Position numbers and translations under genes: made by a program. DNA of 64,000 nucleotides, taken from positions 19,182 through 83,181 of the forward strand of contig JAXFJE010000023.1 of assembly GCA_034168985.1 (NCBI GenBank), read 5' to 3'. Position 1 is the stretch's first letter; each line of letters opens with the position of its first letter. The stretch comes from JALEVB01 sp022768265 (GTDB lineage: Bacteria; Bacillota_I; Bacilli_A; Erysipelotrichales; Erysipelotrichaceae). The notes beneath the pieces were generated by a model. That model saw only the letters and a list, made by a program, of their open reading frames with translations. It was not told the DNA's origin and did no database searches. Positions 1-8,120 of the stretch are shown here, one piece after another.

Positions 1-693
1 TTGGTCGTGGGTTATCCTTTGGTGATGTTCATCGCATTGATCTATTCCGGTATCTATTATCATCTTTGGTATTTCCCAGCGGTCATGCTTTCTTTATGGA
101 CGCTTAGTAAGTGGAAAAAACATTTTGATATGCGTTATCTGCTTTTGATCTCATTTATTTTATTGCTATTTGGGGCCACAGAAACATATTATGGGGTTTT
201 GCCTTTAACTTTTACGCAAATCATCGATTTCTATTTTAAGATCTTCATCACAACTAGAAATTTCTTATTTTTCGGCCTTTTCTATACCGTTTTAGGATAT
301 TATGTAGGCAGCAAAGATAAACTATATACCCATCATTGCTTTATTGCTTTGATCATTTGTGGTTTCTTATTGTCCTTTGAAGCAATCTTCTTACGTTATA
401 CCGATCGGCTTAACAGTAACATCTTGCTTTCTTGCATTCCTTTTACCTACTTTTTATTCGTAAGCACGATCTTCATTTCCCAAAAAACTACCAAGATTGC
501 TTTTGCTTTCCGCGATCATTCCAAATATTATTATCTTGTACACCCAATGATCATTTATTTGATGATCAGATTGGGCGTCATCGATCACTATACTTCTCCT
601 TATGTCCAAATCTTATTGATTTGGGTATGTACGCATATCTTGTCCTTGATCTTAGCAAAGATCAAAAAACATCATCGCGATTGGCCAATCTAA
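1..693 (+). CDS. Acyltransferase family 3 membrane protein, C-terminal part
   Basis: The frame is open from base 1, so the true start probably lies to the left of the window; 230 codons are visible. The protein is very hydrophobic, with about six or seven membrane segments. A HLWYF motif near residues 21-25 and a LVHP motif near residue 180 match the C-terminal half of acyltransferase family 3 (OafA and VanT-type membrane domains), which move acyl groups onto sugars or wall components at the membrane. The substrate cannot be told. It runs convergently toward the fructokinase gene and ends just before a shared hairpin terminator. Family call is good; exact function is unknown. Confidence 0.7.
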   Translation: MVVGYPLVMFIALIYSGIYYHLWYFPAVMLSLWTLSKWKKHFDMRYLLLISFILLLFGATETYYGVLPLTFTQIIDFYFKIFITTRNFLFFGLFYTVLGYYVGSKDKLYTHHCFIALIICGFLLSFEAIFLRYTDRLNSNILLSCIPFTYFLFVSTIFISQKTTKIAFAFRDHSKYYYLVHPMIIYLMIRLGVIDHYTSPYVQILLIWVCTHILSLILAKIKKHHRDWPI

Positions 694-697
694 AAAT

Positions 698-730
698 AAT
701 ACCTATTAGCTTGCTAAGCTAATAGGTATT
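698..730. terminator. Bidirectional intrinsic terminator
   Basis: A perfect 13-bp inverted repeat (698-710 with 718-730, arm AATACCTATTAGC) encloses a 7-nt loop, with A/T-rich tracts on both sides. It lies between two convergent genes and can serve both. Confidence 0.8.
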
Positions 731-734
731 TTCA

Positions 735-1697
735 TTATTTGGTGAATTCAGCAATTGTTTTATGATCGGCTAAAGAAGCTAGGGCTCCTTTGACCGTGGT
801 CATATATGCTGCATAAACACTAGCAAAACTTAAATAAGATTGTAGATCTTCTTTAGTAATAGTTGTTAGATCCTTAGGTTGATCTTCTAATAAACGATAT
901 AAGAAAGCGCCGATGAAAGTATCCCCTGCTCCAGTTGTATCAATTGCTTTTACTTTATAAGCTGGTTGAGCAATATGAAACTCACGAGTAAAGATTTCTG
1001 AGCCTTGAGAGCCTTTGGTATAAATCAGCATTTGACAATTACCTTTTAATATCTGATCTTTCGCAACATTGATATCATCGCTATCGCAGATGAAATTTAG
1101 CTCTTCATCAGCTATTTTGACAATATGCGCATATTTCATAAATTCCCATACTGTTTGCTTTAGGGACGCTTTATCTGGCCACAAAGAAAATCGCAAATTA
1201 GGATCGAAACTGATCCAAATATTTTTTTGCATGGCAAGCTCTAGCAATTTGACATGAGCTTGGCGCATTGGGGATGGCACTAGATCAACACTGCAAAAAT
1301 GCACGATCTTGACATCATCCAAGCACCTTTCATCAACATCATCTGGCCCATATGCCAGATCGGCAGCTGTTTTACGATAGAATTTAAAATCCCTATTTCC
1401 TTCACTATCAAGCGATACAAAAGCCAAGGAAGTATCATAATCTGCATGTTGTTTGACATATGCTGTATCGATATTTTGAGCTTGCATGCACGCCAGCAAA
1501 TAATCTCCAAAAGCATCCTTGCCTAGCTGAGTCAAGATCTTAGCTTGGCCTCCAAGCTTTGCCACAGCTCCTGCAACATTAGCGGGAGCACCTCCAGCCG
1601 CTTTTTCAAAACTAACAACATCTTTCAACTTACAATTATTTTGTTGGGGAATAAAATCGATCAACGCTTCCCCGATGACACATAACGCTTTTTTCAT
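735..1697 (-). CDS. Fructokinase, PfkB family carbohydrate kinase
   Basis: Predicted ATP-dependent sugar kinase of the ribokinase/PfkB family, most like fructokinase (fructose to fructose-6-phosphate) in the cytoplasm. Both family signatures are visible: GGAPANVA near residues 35-42, and DTTGAGD near 253-259, holding the catalytic Asp. I chose the ATG at 1697 because the Shine-Dalgarno-like GAAGAGG lies inside the first codons of the longer frame that opens at 1712. The gene stands alone, followed by the bidirectional hairpin, with no adjacent PTS or sucrose gene to fix the substrate. Other PfkB sugars remain possible. Confidence 0.85.
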   Translation of the reverse strand: MKKALCVIGEALIDFIPQQNNCKLKDVVSFEKAAGGAPANVAGAVAKLGGQAKILTQLGKDAFGDYLLACMQAQNIDTAYVKQHADYDTSLAFVSLDSEGNRDFKFYRKTAADLAYGPDDVDERCLDDVKIVHFCSVDLVPSPMRQAHVKLLELAMQKNIWISFDPNLRFSLWPDKASLKQTVWEFMKYAHIVKIADEELNFICDSDDINVAKDQILKGNCQMLIYTKGSQGSEIFTREFHIAQPAYKVKAIDTTGAGDTFIGAFLYRLLEDQPKDLTTITKEDLQSYLSFASVYAAYMTTVKGALASLADHKTIAEFTK

Positions 1698-1787
1698 CTT
1701 AGACCTCTTCATTTCTTTAAATTTATTTTAGCTCATAACGATAAATATGCAAATATTTTAGTTTACGCTAACGATAATTCTAAATTA

Positions 1788-1796
1788 TGTTATAAT
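1788..1796 (+). promoter_or_regulatory. Extended -10 promoter of the membrane-protein gene
   Basis: TG at 1788-1789 followed by a perfect TATAAT at 1791-1796. No good -35 box is visible, as is common with extended -10 elements. The next gene starts about 25 bases downstream. Confidence 0.6.
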
Positions 1797-1820
1797 TTAA
1801 CCAATATAAGGATGAATGAT

Positions 1821-2492
1821 ATGCAAAAAGATTTACAAGAAACAACGACTAAGGTATCTAGTGAAGAGCTTGCACAGATCTTAGCAGAAAATGAACAAAC
1901 TAAAGATACCAAAGTAATAAATAAAAAACCCGCGATGAGCAAATCGTTGATGGAACTATATGGATTACACACGCCTACCAGCATGATCTTAGATTATATC
2001 AGCAATCGGAAAGCATTTAATAATCGCTTAGCGCTTGCGGTATTTCTTTTTATTATTTCTATCGTACCATTAATAATCATGGAAAATGTTTTTTATCTAG
2101 AAAGTCTGGGGCTTTTGATCATGGTCTTTATGATCTTTGCCGGGATCATCTTGATTACCAAAGGTAAAAATCTAGTCAAGAATGACCACAATCTTTTGCT
2201 GAACCTAGAACTTAGCGAAGCCGATTATGAATTGGTCAGCAATGAATATGAAAAATGGCAAAAACAAACTAGCAATCGCACCATCATCGCAATCTCGCTA
2301 TTTATCCTAGGCGTTTTTACCCCTATGATCGTTGAAGATATCTTTTTCGATTTTTATTTATTAAATGAAGGTTTGGCGGACAGCTCCTTATTTGTCATGG
2401 TCGCTAGCGGGGTTTACTTATTGCTGTATCAACACCTAAATGTTGGGGTATTCAAAAAATTATTGAAAGCTAATCAACGCAAGAACTATTAA
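1821..2492 (+). CDS. Four-helix membrane protein with internal duplication
   Basis: Function not recognised. About 60 charged, probably cytoplasmic residues precede two pairs of membrane helices. The pairs look like repeats of one another: both begin with an Arg-hydrophobic helix ending in P-x-I-x-E-x-x-F (ENVFY in the first, EDIFF in the second). The pattern resembles the membrane sensor domain attached to some Firmicute XRE-type regulators, but no HTH is visible. I prefer the ATG at 1821, since AAGGA (1808-1812) is correctly spaced for it and overlaps the ATG at 1812. It has its own promoter and terminator, so it is a single-gene unit. Confidence 0.6.
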   Translation: MQKDLQETTTKVSSEELAQILAENEQTKDTKVINKKPAMSKSLMELYGLHTPTSMILDYISNRKAFNNRLALAVFLFIISIVPLIIMENVFYLESLGLLIMVFMIFAGIILITKGKNLVKNDHNLLLNLELSEADYELVSNEYEKWQKQTSNRTIIAISLFILGVFTPMIVEDIFFDFYLLNEGLADSSLFVMVASGVYLLLYQHLNVGVFKKLLKANQRKNY

Positions 2493-2515
2493 AAGATGCT
2501 TAGCATCTTTTTTTA
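2491..2515 (+). terminator. Intrinsic terminator
   Basis: AAAGATGC (2492-2499) pairs with GCATCTTT (2503-2510) around a 3-nt loop, followed by a T tract. It directly follows the stop codon of the membrane-protein gene. Confidence 0.8.
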
Positions 2516-2521
2516 TTGCTT

Positions 2522-2546
2522 AAAAAAACCTTGCCTAAGCAAGGTT
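2522..2546 (-). terminator. Intrinsic terminator overlapping the prmC stop codon
   Basis: On the minus strand AACCTTGC, a 4-nt loop and GCAAGGTT are followed by seven T. The TAG stop of prmC falls in the loop, so the last codons of the gene form the 5' arm. Confidence 0.8.
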
Positions 2547-3389
2547 AAAATATACAAACAACATCCGATCTTTTCCATTGATATCTTTAAGGATCTCATA
2601 GGTTGCATCTGGACAATATTTTTGAATTTCTTGTTCTAAAGCTAAGAATTGATTATAACCAATCTCAAAAGCCATGAAACTACGTGGTTTCAATAATTTA
2701 TGACAATTTTTTAAGATGGTACGATAGAAATCTAAACCATCGCTGCCGCCAAATAAAGCAACATGCGGTTCATGATCGACAACTTCCGTTTCTAACTTCT
2801 CATCATTAGGGATATATGGAGGATTAGACACCAAGATATCTACCTGCATGTTTTGCGCGATAAATGGTTGTAACATATCTCCTACCATGAAATTAACTTT
2901 GGCCTCATTAGCTTGCGCATTGTGTTTAGCTACGGCAATAGCTGCTTCACTGATATCGCTAGCATACATATCCATGCTATCTTCTTCTTTTTTCAAAGAA
3001 ATAGCGATGGCCCCACTACCAGTACCAACATCGATGGCCGTCACTTGCTGATCTTTGAAATATTGATCTTTGCGCGCTAAGATCTGAGCTACTAATTCTT
3101 CAGTTTCATAGCGAGGGATCAAGACATCTTCATTGACCTTAAATTTATAGCCATAAAACCATGAATACCCCAAGATATGTGCCAATGGTTCATGATTCAA
3201 GATACGTTTTAATCCAGCTTGAAATTGCGCATATAAGGCTGCAGGCATTTCTTCATCAAATTGCATATATAGATTATACTTTTCCATATTAGCAATCTCA
3301 AACAGATAGCTCATAACCGTTTCACTAGGAATGCCTTGAGCCATACAAGCTTGTTTAGCTTGATGAACAGCTTGATTAAAAGTCGTCAT
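2535..3389 (-). CDS. prmC: Release factor glutamine methyltransferase PrmC
   Basis: Methylates the Gln of the GGQ motif of peptide-chain release factors, using S-adenosylmethionine. The SAM-binding DVGTGSG (residues 120-126) and the NPPY active-site motif (189-192) are both intact, and the 284-residue length is normal. The start lies one base after the prfA stop, so enzyme and substrate are translationally coupled. It is the last gene of the rpmE-tdk-prfA-prmC series and ends in an overlapping terminator. Identification is firm. Confidence 0.95.
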   Translation of the reverse strand: MTTFNQAVHQAKQACMAQGIPSETVMSYLFEIANMEKYNLYMQFDEEMPAALYAQFQAGLKRILNHEPLAHILGYSWFYGYKFKVNEDVLIPRYETEELVAQILARKDQYFKDQQVTAIDVGTGSGAIAISLKKEEDSMDMYASDISEAAIAVAKHNAQANEAKVNFMVGDMLQPFIAQNMQVDILVSNPPYIPNDEKLETEVVDHEPHVALFGGSDGLDFYRTILKNCHKLLKPRSFMAFEIGYNQFLALEQEIQKYCPDATYEILKDINGKDRMLFVYFNLA

Positions 3390-3390
3390 A

Positions 3391-4461
3391 TTATGCCTCT
3401 TTTAAACGTTGCTTTTGTTCTTCCGCCAATAAGCCCGCAATGATATCTTCCATCTTACCTTCCATGATACGATCTAGTTGGGTAATGGTCAAACCAATAC
3501 GATGATCGGTAACACGATTTTGAGGATAGTTATAGGTACGAATTTTTTCTGAACGATCTCCTGTTCCTAGTTTCGCTCTTCTTTCCTTACCTTCTTGTTC
3601 TTCCTTAATTCTTTGCATTTCTTCATATACACGTGATCTGATCAAACGTAAGGCTGTTTCTCTATTTTCAATTTGGCTACGTCCTTCTTGACAGTTGACC
3701 GTGATACCTGTAGGAACATGGACGATACGAACAGCGCTGTCGGTCTTATTGATATGTTGTCCGCCTGCCCCGCTGGCACGATGAGTTTCGATCGTTAGAT
3801 CGCTCATTGGGATCTCGATATCTTCATCTTCAGCTTCTGGCTGGCATAATACCGTTGCCGTTGAGGTATGGATTCGTCCTTGGGTTTCGGTCTTAGGTAC
3901 CCTTTGTACACGGTGAGCACCTGATTCAAATTTTAGTTCACGATAAACATCGGTACCTTTAACGGCAAAAATGATTTGTGAAAAGCCACCAGCTTCCGAT
4001 TCGCTAGCTTCCAACAATTGCACTTTCCATCCTCTTGATTCAGCATATTTACAATACATACGATATAGGTCGCCCGCAAAGATATTACCTTCATCGCCCC
4101 CGGCACCACCACGGATTTCCATGATGACATTATGATCATCATTAGGATCTTTTGGTATCAATAAGTATTGGATATGTTCTAGTAATTCAGCTTTTTTAGG
4201 TTCTAGCTCTTCTAGCTCCATCTTAGCCATTTCTTTTAGCTCTTCATCATGTTCTTTCAACATTTCATGAGCTTGTTCCAAATTGCTATTGATATTCTTT
4301 AAATTTTCATAAGCATCGACGATTTGTTTGATCGAAGCTTGTTCTTTAGCTAATTTAGCCATTTCTTTAGGTTTGCTGATGATCTCATCGCTAATCATCA
4401 GATCATTAATTTCATTATAACGATTTTCATATTCTTGTAGTTTTTCGATCAATGCATCCAT
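3391..4461 (-). CDS. prfA: Peptide chain release factor 1
   Basis: RF1 decodes UAA and UAG and triggers peptide release on the ribosome. The catalytic GGQ is at residues 233-235. The tripeptide that reads the stop codon is P-K-T (189-191), where E. coli RF1 has PAT; this P-x-T form is consistent with RF1 rather than RF2 (SPF). The 356-residue length is typical. A strong AAAAGGAGGT lies just upstream, inside the end of tdk. The gene sits between tdk and prmC in a conserved Firmicute order. Confidence 0.96.
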   Translation of the reverse strand: MDALIEKLQEYENRYNEINDLMISDEIISKPKEMAKLAKEQASIKQIVDAYENLKNINSNLEQAHEMLKEHDEELKEMAKMELEELEPKKAELLEHIQYLLIPKDPNDDHNVIMEIRGGAGGDEGNIFAGDLYRMYCKYAESRGWKVQLLEASESEAGGFSQIIFAVKGTDVYRELKFESGAHRVQRVPKTETQGRIHTSTATVLCQPEAEDEDIEIPMSDLTIETHRASGAGGQHINKTDSAVRIVHVPTGITVNCQEGRSQIENRETALRLIRSRVYEEMQRIKEEQEGKERRAKLGTGDRSEKIRTYNYPQNRVTDHRIGLTITQLDRIMEGKMEDIIAGLLAEEQKQRLKEA

Positions 4462-4466
4462 ATTGC

Positions 4467-5075
4467 TTACCTCCTTTTTAATCTACTTGGCTTATCACTA
4501 ATTTCATGACAATGACGACATCTAGCTTCATAGGCCTCACTTGCCCCAACCAAGACCAATGGATCATTCCAACTTGCTGGTTTGCCATTGACCAAACGCT
4601 GCGTTCTCGTAGCTGGTGCGCCACAACAATTACATACGGCCGTTAGCTTGGTAACAAATTCTGCTTTGGTGATCAAGATAGCCATCATGCCAAATGGTTC
4701 CCCGCGAAAATCACAATCTAAACCGGCGATGATCACACGTTTCCCTTCACTAGCTAGTATATCACAAACTTCTACGATATCTTCATCAAAAAATTGTACT
4801 TCATCGATAGCGACGACATCAACGCTGCTATCAACCTGTTCTAAGATCTTGCTAGCCTTATCTACCACGATCGAATCGACCTTGCTGCCGGCATGTGATA
4901 CTACCATCGTATCACTATAACGATTATCGACCTTAGGCTTGAAGACCATGATCTTCTTTTTAGCAAATTCTAAGACCTTGATCCTTCGAATCAATTCTTC
5001 GGTCTTACCTGCAAACATACATCCAGCAATTACTTCTACCCAACCTGGACGATATTGATTATACATCATGCTCAT
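4467..5075 (-). CDS. tdk: Thymidine kinase
   Basis: Type II thymidine kinase of the pyrimidine salvage pathway (thymidine to dTMP). The P-loop GCMFAGKT is at residues 18-25 and the Walker-B-like DEVQFF at 91-96. A zinc site is formed by Cys residues near 148-151 and by CRHCH near 186-190. GAGGG lies 8 bases before the chosen ATG. It follows rpmE, whose terminator it may be reached through by partial read-through, and leads into prfA with a 5-base gap. Confidence 0.95.
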   Translation of the reverse strand: MSMMYNQYRPGWVEVIAGCMFAGKTEELIRRIKVLEFAKKKIMVFKPKVDNRYSDTMVVSHAGSKVDSIVVDKASKILEQVDSSVDVVAIDEVQFFDEDIVEVCDILASEGKRVIIAGLDCDFRGEPFGMMAILITKAEFVTKLTAVCNCCGAPATRTQRLVNGKPASWNDPLVLVGASEAYEARCRHCHEISDKPSRLKRR

Positions 5076-5090
5076 AAATTATCCCTCACG

Positions 5091-5121
5091 CTAAAAAAAA
5101 TAAGGATTTGCATCCTTATTA
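5091..5121 (-). terminator. Terminator or attenuator after rpmE
   Basis: On the minus strand AATAAGGAT, loop GCAA and ATCCTTATT are followed by eight T. It overlaps the rpmE stop. There is almost no room for a separate tdk promoter downstream, so leaky termination may set tdk-prfA-prmC expression. Confidence 0.8.
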
Positions 5122-5322
5122 TTTAAGTCCATATTTCTTATTGAACTTTTCAACACGACCTTGAGCAGCCGCAAAACGTTGTCTTCCAGTAAAGAATGGA
5201 TGGCAATTTGAACAAGTATCTACCTTGATTTCTTTCTTTGTTGATCCTGATTCAAATTCAGCTCCGCAACTAGTGCAAATAACTTTACATTTGTTGTATT
5301 CTGGATGAATTCCTTTTTTCAT
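5119..5322 (-). CDS. rpmE: 50S ribosomal protein bL31, zinc-binding form
   Basis: Small protein of the large ribosomal subunit, 67 residues. It has the four cysteines of the zinc-containing (C+) form: C16, C19, C37 and C40. Start and length agree with the family. It is the first gene of the rpmE-tdk-prfA-prmC group, with its own promoter at 5385-5413 and a terminator at its 3' end. Confidence 0.97.
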   Translation of the reverse strand: MKKGIHPEYNKCKVICTSCGAEFESGSTKKEIKVDTCSNCHPFFTGRQRFAAAQGRVEKFNKKYGLK

Positions 5323-5413
5323 TTTTTTCTCCCTTCCGCCTTAAACATACAAGCGTGCTTAAAGTAAGGCTTAAATGCCTAAATATAATATCATTACTTT
5401 CTATTTTACGCAA
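5323..5413 (-). promoter_or_regulatory. rpmE promoter and leader
   Basis: On the minus strand TTGCGT (5413-5408), a 17-base spacer and TATTAT (5390-5385) form a good promoter, with TG one base before the -10. The leader to rpmE contains two short inverted repeats (AAGC/GCTT at 5351-5360, AGGC/GCCT near 5367-5380). These could be an L31-type autoregulatory leader, but the structure is too weak to claim from sequence alone. Confidence 0.6.
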
Positions 5414-5980
5414 CTATAAATTAAACATAATTGCTGATAAACGCTGCGTGATTTCTTTAAACAATTTGCTATGAGGATCGATATAAGCTTTCACATCGAT
5501 GATCCTTGCCGTATTGATATATTTGGCATCATTTAAAAATAAAACTGATGGTTTATTCATACCTTTGATCAAGCCCAAACGAAACAAATTCTTCTTCCCA
5601 CGAGGATTAACCAAAGGATCATAAGCATTTTGATATTGGATCATATTGCTAGTCATCGGCACGATCAAAGCTTTCTTTTGACAAAAAGACATTACCAAAC
5701 CAAAATGCTGATAACCAATCTCATTTAAATAAGCCTGACCAAAATCAATAAAACAAATATTACCAACCTCGACATTGATCCCAAACTTTTCACACGAGAT
5801 CCCGTCTTTCCTCAACAACCAATTAGCTTCGGAGATCATATTATAATCGACATTTTTTTGATCGATACCATCATATACGATCCTTTTACAATTTAAATAA
5901 TTATGCCATGCATGGTCTTCCACAAAGATCCCTTTTGGTAATTGTCCACCTAAGATCTGTTCGATATTATTATAATTCAT
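5414..5980 (-). CDS. Putative PemK/MazF-fold protein
   Basis: 188 residues. The middle (about residues 70-115) has the pattern of PemK/MazF toxins: a basic-hydrophobic strand VGNICFIDFG, a Q/H-containing turn before a second strand, then a KALIVPMTSN strand like the family's V-I-P-I-T-S. These folds are usually mRNA endonucleases. No antitoxin-sized gene is adjacent, so it may be an orphan or a domesticated relative. I chose ATG 5980 over TTG 5983. Its only Shine-Dalgarno lies inside a strong hairpin at 5986-6014. The family call is tentative. Confidence 0.45.
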   Translation of the reverse strand: MNYNNIEQILGGQLPKGIFVEDHAWHNYLNCKRIVYDGIDQKNVDYNMISEANWLLRKDGISCEKFGINVEVGNICFIDFGQAYLNEIGYQHFGLVMSFCQKKALIVPMTSNMIQYQNAYDPLVNPRGKKNLFRLGLIKGMNKPSVLFLNDAKYINTARIIDVKAYIDPHSKLFKEITQRLSAIMFNL

Positions 5981-5985
5981 CAAAA

Positions 5986-6014
5986 AACCTCCTTATGTTA
6001 TATATAAGGAGGTT
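5986..6014 (-). terminator. Terminator hairpin that also sequesters the next Shine-Dalgarno
   Basis: Perfect 11-bp inverted repeat (arms 5986-5996 and 6004-6014, loop 7 nt). On the minus strand the second arm ATAAGGAGGTT holds the ideal ribosome-binding site for the gene starting at 5980 and is followed by six T. The structure therefore looks like a terminator for the WecA/TagO-like gene and an occluded ribosome site at once. Confidence 0.75.
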
Positions 6015-6017
6015 TAA

Positions 6018-7091
6018 CTATTTATCCTTGTTTTTTTTAAAGATTTTTCTATAGGTACTAATAATCGGATGAAATTTTTCATTGACCATTCCCGTCGCTT
6101 CAATAAAGATTTCAAAAGCGATCAACAAGATCACGATCATGATCAAGCCTAGATCTTCATTAAAGAAGATGACCAAAGCACTCAAACCAAATAAAGCTGT
6201 TACGATATATAAAGCAATGACCGTATTACGATGACCTAGACCAACCTTAAACATCAAGGTATGATGCAAATGTCCACGGTCTGCTTCCGAAATCTTTTGG
6301 CCTTTCAGTTTACGACGAACGATTGCTAATAACGTATCACTGATAGGAATAAACATCATCAAGATCGGCAAAGCCAAAGTTACGACCGCCGCTGTCTTAA
6401 AACCTAAAAGCGATACACAAGCTAACATATAGCCGATAAACAAGGCTCCACAATCCCCTAAGAAGATCGAAGCTGGATGAAAGTTATAAGGTAAAAAACC
6501 TAAGATCGAACCAGATAAGATCAAAGCCAAGATACAGATATCTCTGCGCCCCAAGAAAAAGCCTAACAAGCCAATAACACAGCAAACGATGAAGCTGATG
6601 CCGCTTGATAAACCATCTAACCCATCGATCAAGTTAATAGCGTTGGTTATCCCAACGATCCAAACAAAAGAAACCAAGAAATTTACGAATAAATTATTAA
6701 ATTCGATACCAAATGGCAAATAGAAAGTCTGGATATATAGCTGCCCCCCGATCAAAGCTATCAAAGCACCCGCTATTTCAAATAATAATTTATATAATGG
6801 TTTTAAATTATAGATATCATCGATGATACCTCCAGCAAAAACCACAACGCCCCCTAGAATGATCGCATTTAAGGTCGTATCCGCTTTGACAAACACCGCC
6901 ATCGAGATCATGAAGGCCACAAAGACAGCTACGCCGCCCATCCTAACGATCTTGCCATGATGGACCGTTCGATTATTCTCTTGGGCATAGATTCCTAATT
7001 GAAAACCAATCTTTTTACATATTGGCACCATGATCAAGCCTAAGATCAAAGGCAGAACAAAAAACGGAAATGCACCTTCGACTAGATTCAT
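6018..7091 (-). CDS. Undecaprenyl-phosphate sugar-1-phosphate transferase, WecA/TagO type
   Basis: Integral membrane enzyme of the MraY/WecA/TagO family. It moves a sugar-1-phosphate (usually GlcNAc-1-P) from UDP-sugar to undecaprenyl phosphate and so primes wall teichoic acid or surface polysaccharide. Visible motifs are RMGG near the N terminus, DDIYNLKP, NLIDGLDGL, FLGDCGALF and the cytoplasmic GHLHH. GHLHH favours WecA/TagO over MraY. About ten membrane helices are present. ATG 7091 fits AAGGTGG (7107-7101) better than the upstream GTG at 7103. It could initiate the polymer made by the locus after 26 kb. Confidence 0.88.
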   Translation of the reverse strand: MNLVEGAFPFFVLPLILGLIMVPICKKIGFQLGIYAQENNRTVHHGKIVRMGGVAVFVAFMISMAVFVKADTTLNAIILGGVVVFAGGIIDDIYNLKPLYKLLFEIAGALIALIGGQLYIQTFYLPFGIEFNNLFVNFLVSFVWIVGITNAINLIDGLDGLSSGISFIVCCVIGLLGFFLGRRDICILALILSGSILGFLPYNFHPASIFLGDCGALFIGYMLACVSLLGFKTAAVVTLALPILMMFIPISDTLLAIVRRKLKGQKISEADRGHLHHTLMFKVGLGHRNTVIALYIVTALFGLSALVIFFNEDLGLIMIVILLIAFEIFIEATGMVNEKFHPIISTYRKIFKKNKDK

Positions 7092-7120
7092 CTTTTGGAC
7101 CACCTTTCTAAACTTTACTT

Positions 7121-7129
7121 ATTATAGCA
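7121..7129 (-). promoter_or_regulatory. Extended -10 promoter of the WecA/TagO-like gene
   Basis: On the minus strand TGC (7129-7127) directly precedes a perfect TATAAT (7126-7121), about 30 bases before the start codon. No strong -35 is visible. Confidence 0.6.
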
Positions 7130-7171
7130 TAATCTTAACATGATTTGCATAGCTTTTAAAAAAGCCTAGAC

Positions 7172-7837
7172 TTAATTTATCGTTTGCTGGCGCATCAAAA
7201 GGATCGCTAATAACAAACCTACGGCTGGCAAAAGGAGCGCCATGGCCACCCAACTGTAAGAAAACCACGCTCCCAGGGTTGCCCCCATGATGAAATAGAA
7301 GATGATCAAAAAATAATGCTTCGCTTTTTCTAGCCGCGCATGATCATGATATTTAACAAGATGGTATAGATGTTCAGTTCCACTTTTGAGATTGCCCGTG
7401 CACATGATCGAAGAAAAAGGCTTTCCTAATACTTTGCCAAAAGTTTCTGCCTGCATGGCACAACTAAATGATACCAACACATTAGCTAAGATATTAGCGT
7501 AATGATCGATCGGTAAAAAAGCAACGATGATCAAGATAGCTATTTCGACCAATAAGATCAATTGTCGCCAATGTAGCGGCGTATGATTATGATCTTTTAA
7601 ATACAACACCAATAAGGTCCCAAGCATAAAAGCTATGATCGGTATGGCAAAACGCAACATCCCCGTAATATTACCCTTCGCAAGACATATCCCCACTTGC
7701 ACGATATTTCCCGTTTGCGCATTGGCAAACACATGATCGCGACATATATATGTATAACTATCTAAAAAACCACCTACCATGGCCAAGATGCTTGCCAAAC
7801 CAAATGATTCGGACATCTGGATCTTCATTTCTTCCAT
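7172..7837 (-). CDS. DUF1275 (YoaK-family) membrane protein
   Basis: 221 residues with about six membrane helices. The N-terminal GGFLDSYTY and the ANAQTGNIVQ segment are typical of the YoaK/DUF1275 family, whose biochemical role is not established. AGAAGG is well spaced before the first ATG. It is a single gene with its own promoter (7864-7891), placed between the energy cluster and the WecA/TagO-like gene. Family call is firm, function unknown. Confidence 0.85.
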   Translation of the reverse strand: MEEMKIQMSESFGLASILAMVGGFLDSYTYICRDHVFANAQTGNIVQVGICLAKGNITGMLRFAIPIIAFMLGTLLVLYLKDHNHTPLHWRQLILLVEIAILIIVAFLPIDHYANILANVLVSFSCAMQAETFGKVLGKPFSSIMCTGNLKSGTEHLYHLVKYHDHARLEKAKHYFLIIFYFIMGATLGAWFSYSWVAMALLLPAVGLLLAILLMRQQTIN

Positions 7838-7863
7838 ATTTAATACCTTCTTAAACCTCTATA

Positions 7864-7891
7864 ATGATATACCTATTTAAGATTTACGCAA
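7864..7891 (-). promoter_or_regulatory. Promoter of the YoaK-family gene
   Basis: On the minus strand TTGCGT (7891-7886), a 16-base spacer and TATCAT (7869-7864). It begins right after the terminator of the atp operon. Confidence 0.5.
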
Positions 7892-7896
7892 GAAAA

Positions 7897-7926
7897 AAGA
7901 TGCTTAATTTTCTTATCAAGCATCTT
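7897..7926 (-). terminator. Terminator of the atp operon
   Basis: A 9-bp stem (AAGATGCTT, arms 7897-7905 and 7918-7926) is followed on the minus strand by a T tract. It directly follows the last gene of the energy cluster. Confidence 0.8.
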
Positions 7927-8120
7927 CAAAATATTATCGCCAATAAAAATTGAGCTACTAAATATCCCAAGGCCATCGCCAATAAAATATAAAGAAATTG
8001 CGCCTGTGTCACTTTACCACTACGAATAAACTTTTCATAGTTAACGCTTTGCAAAGCATACATCGCAAAACTAAAGGATAACACATAGATCAAAAAGTTC
8101 TTGATGTTATCGAAGTTCAT
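7926..8120 (-). CDS. DUF1146 (YwzB-like) small membrane protein
   Basis: 64 residues with two membrane helices joined by a short basic loop (RSGKVTQ). It fits DUF1146, a family often found just after atpC in Firmicutes and of unproven function. Its start overlaps the atpC end by 14 bases in another frame, so translation is probably coupled. Its stop reaches the operon terminator, making it the last gene of the atp transcript. Confidence 0.8.
   Translation of the reverse strand: MNFDNIKNFLIYVLSFSFAMYALQSVNYEKFIRSGKVTQAQFLYILLAMALGYLVAQFLLAIIF

Noticed and set aside
432..722. Second plus-strand frame near the left edge
   Set aside because: Lies out of frame inside the acyltransferase gene and runs through its terminator.
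7137..7171. Terminator after the YoaK-family gene
   Set aside because: The only inverted repeat, GCTTTT/AAAAGC, is six A/T-rich base pairs without a following T tract.
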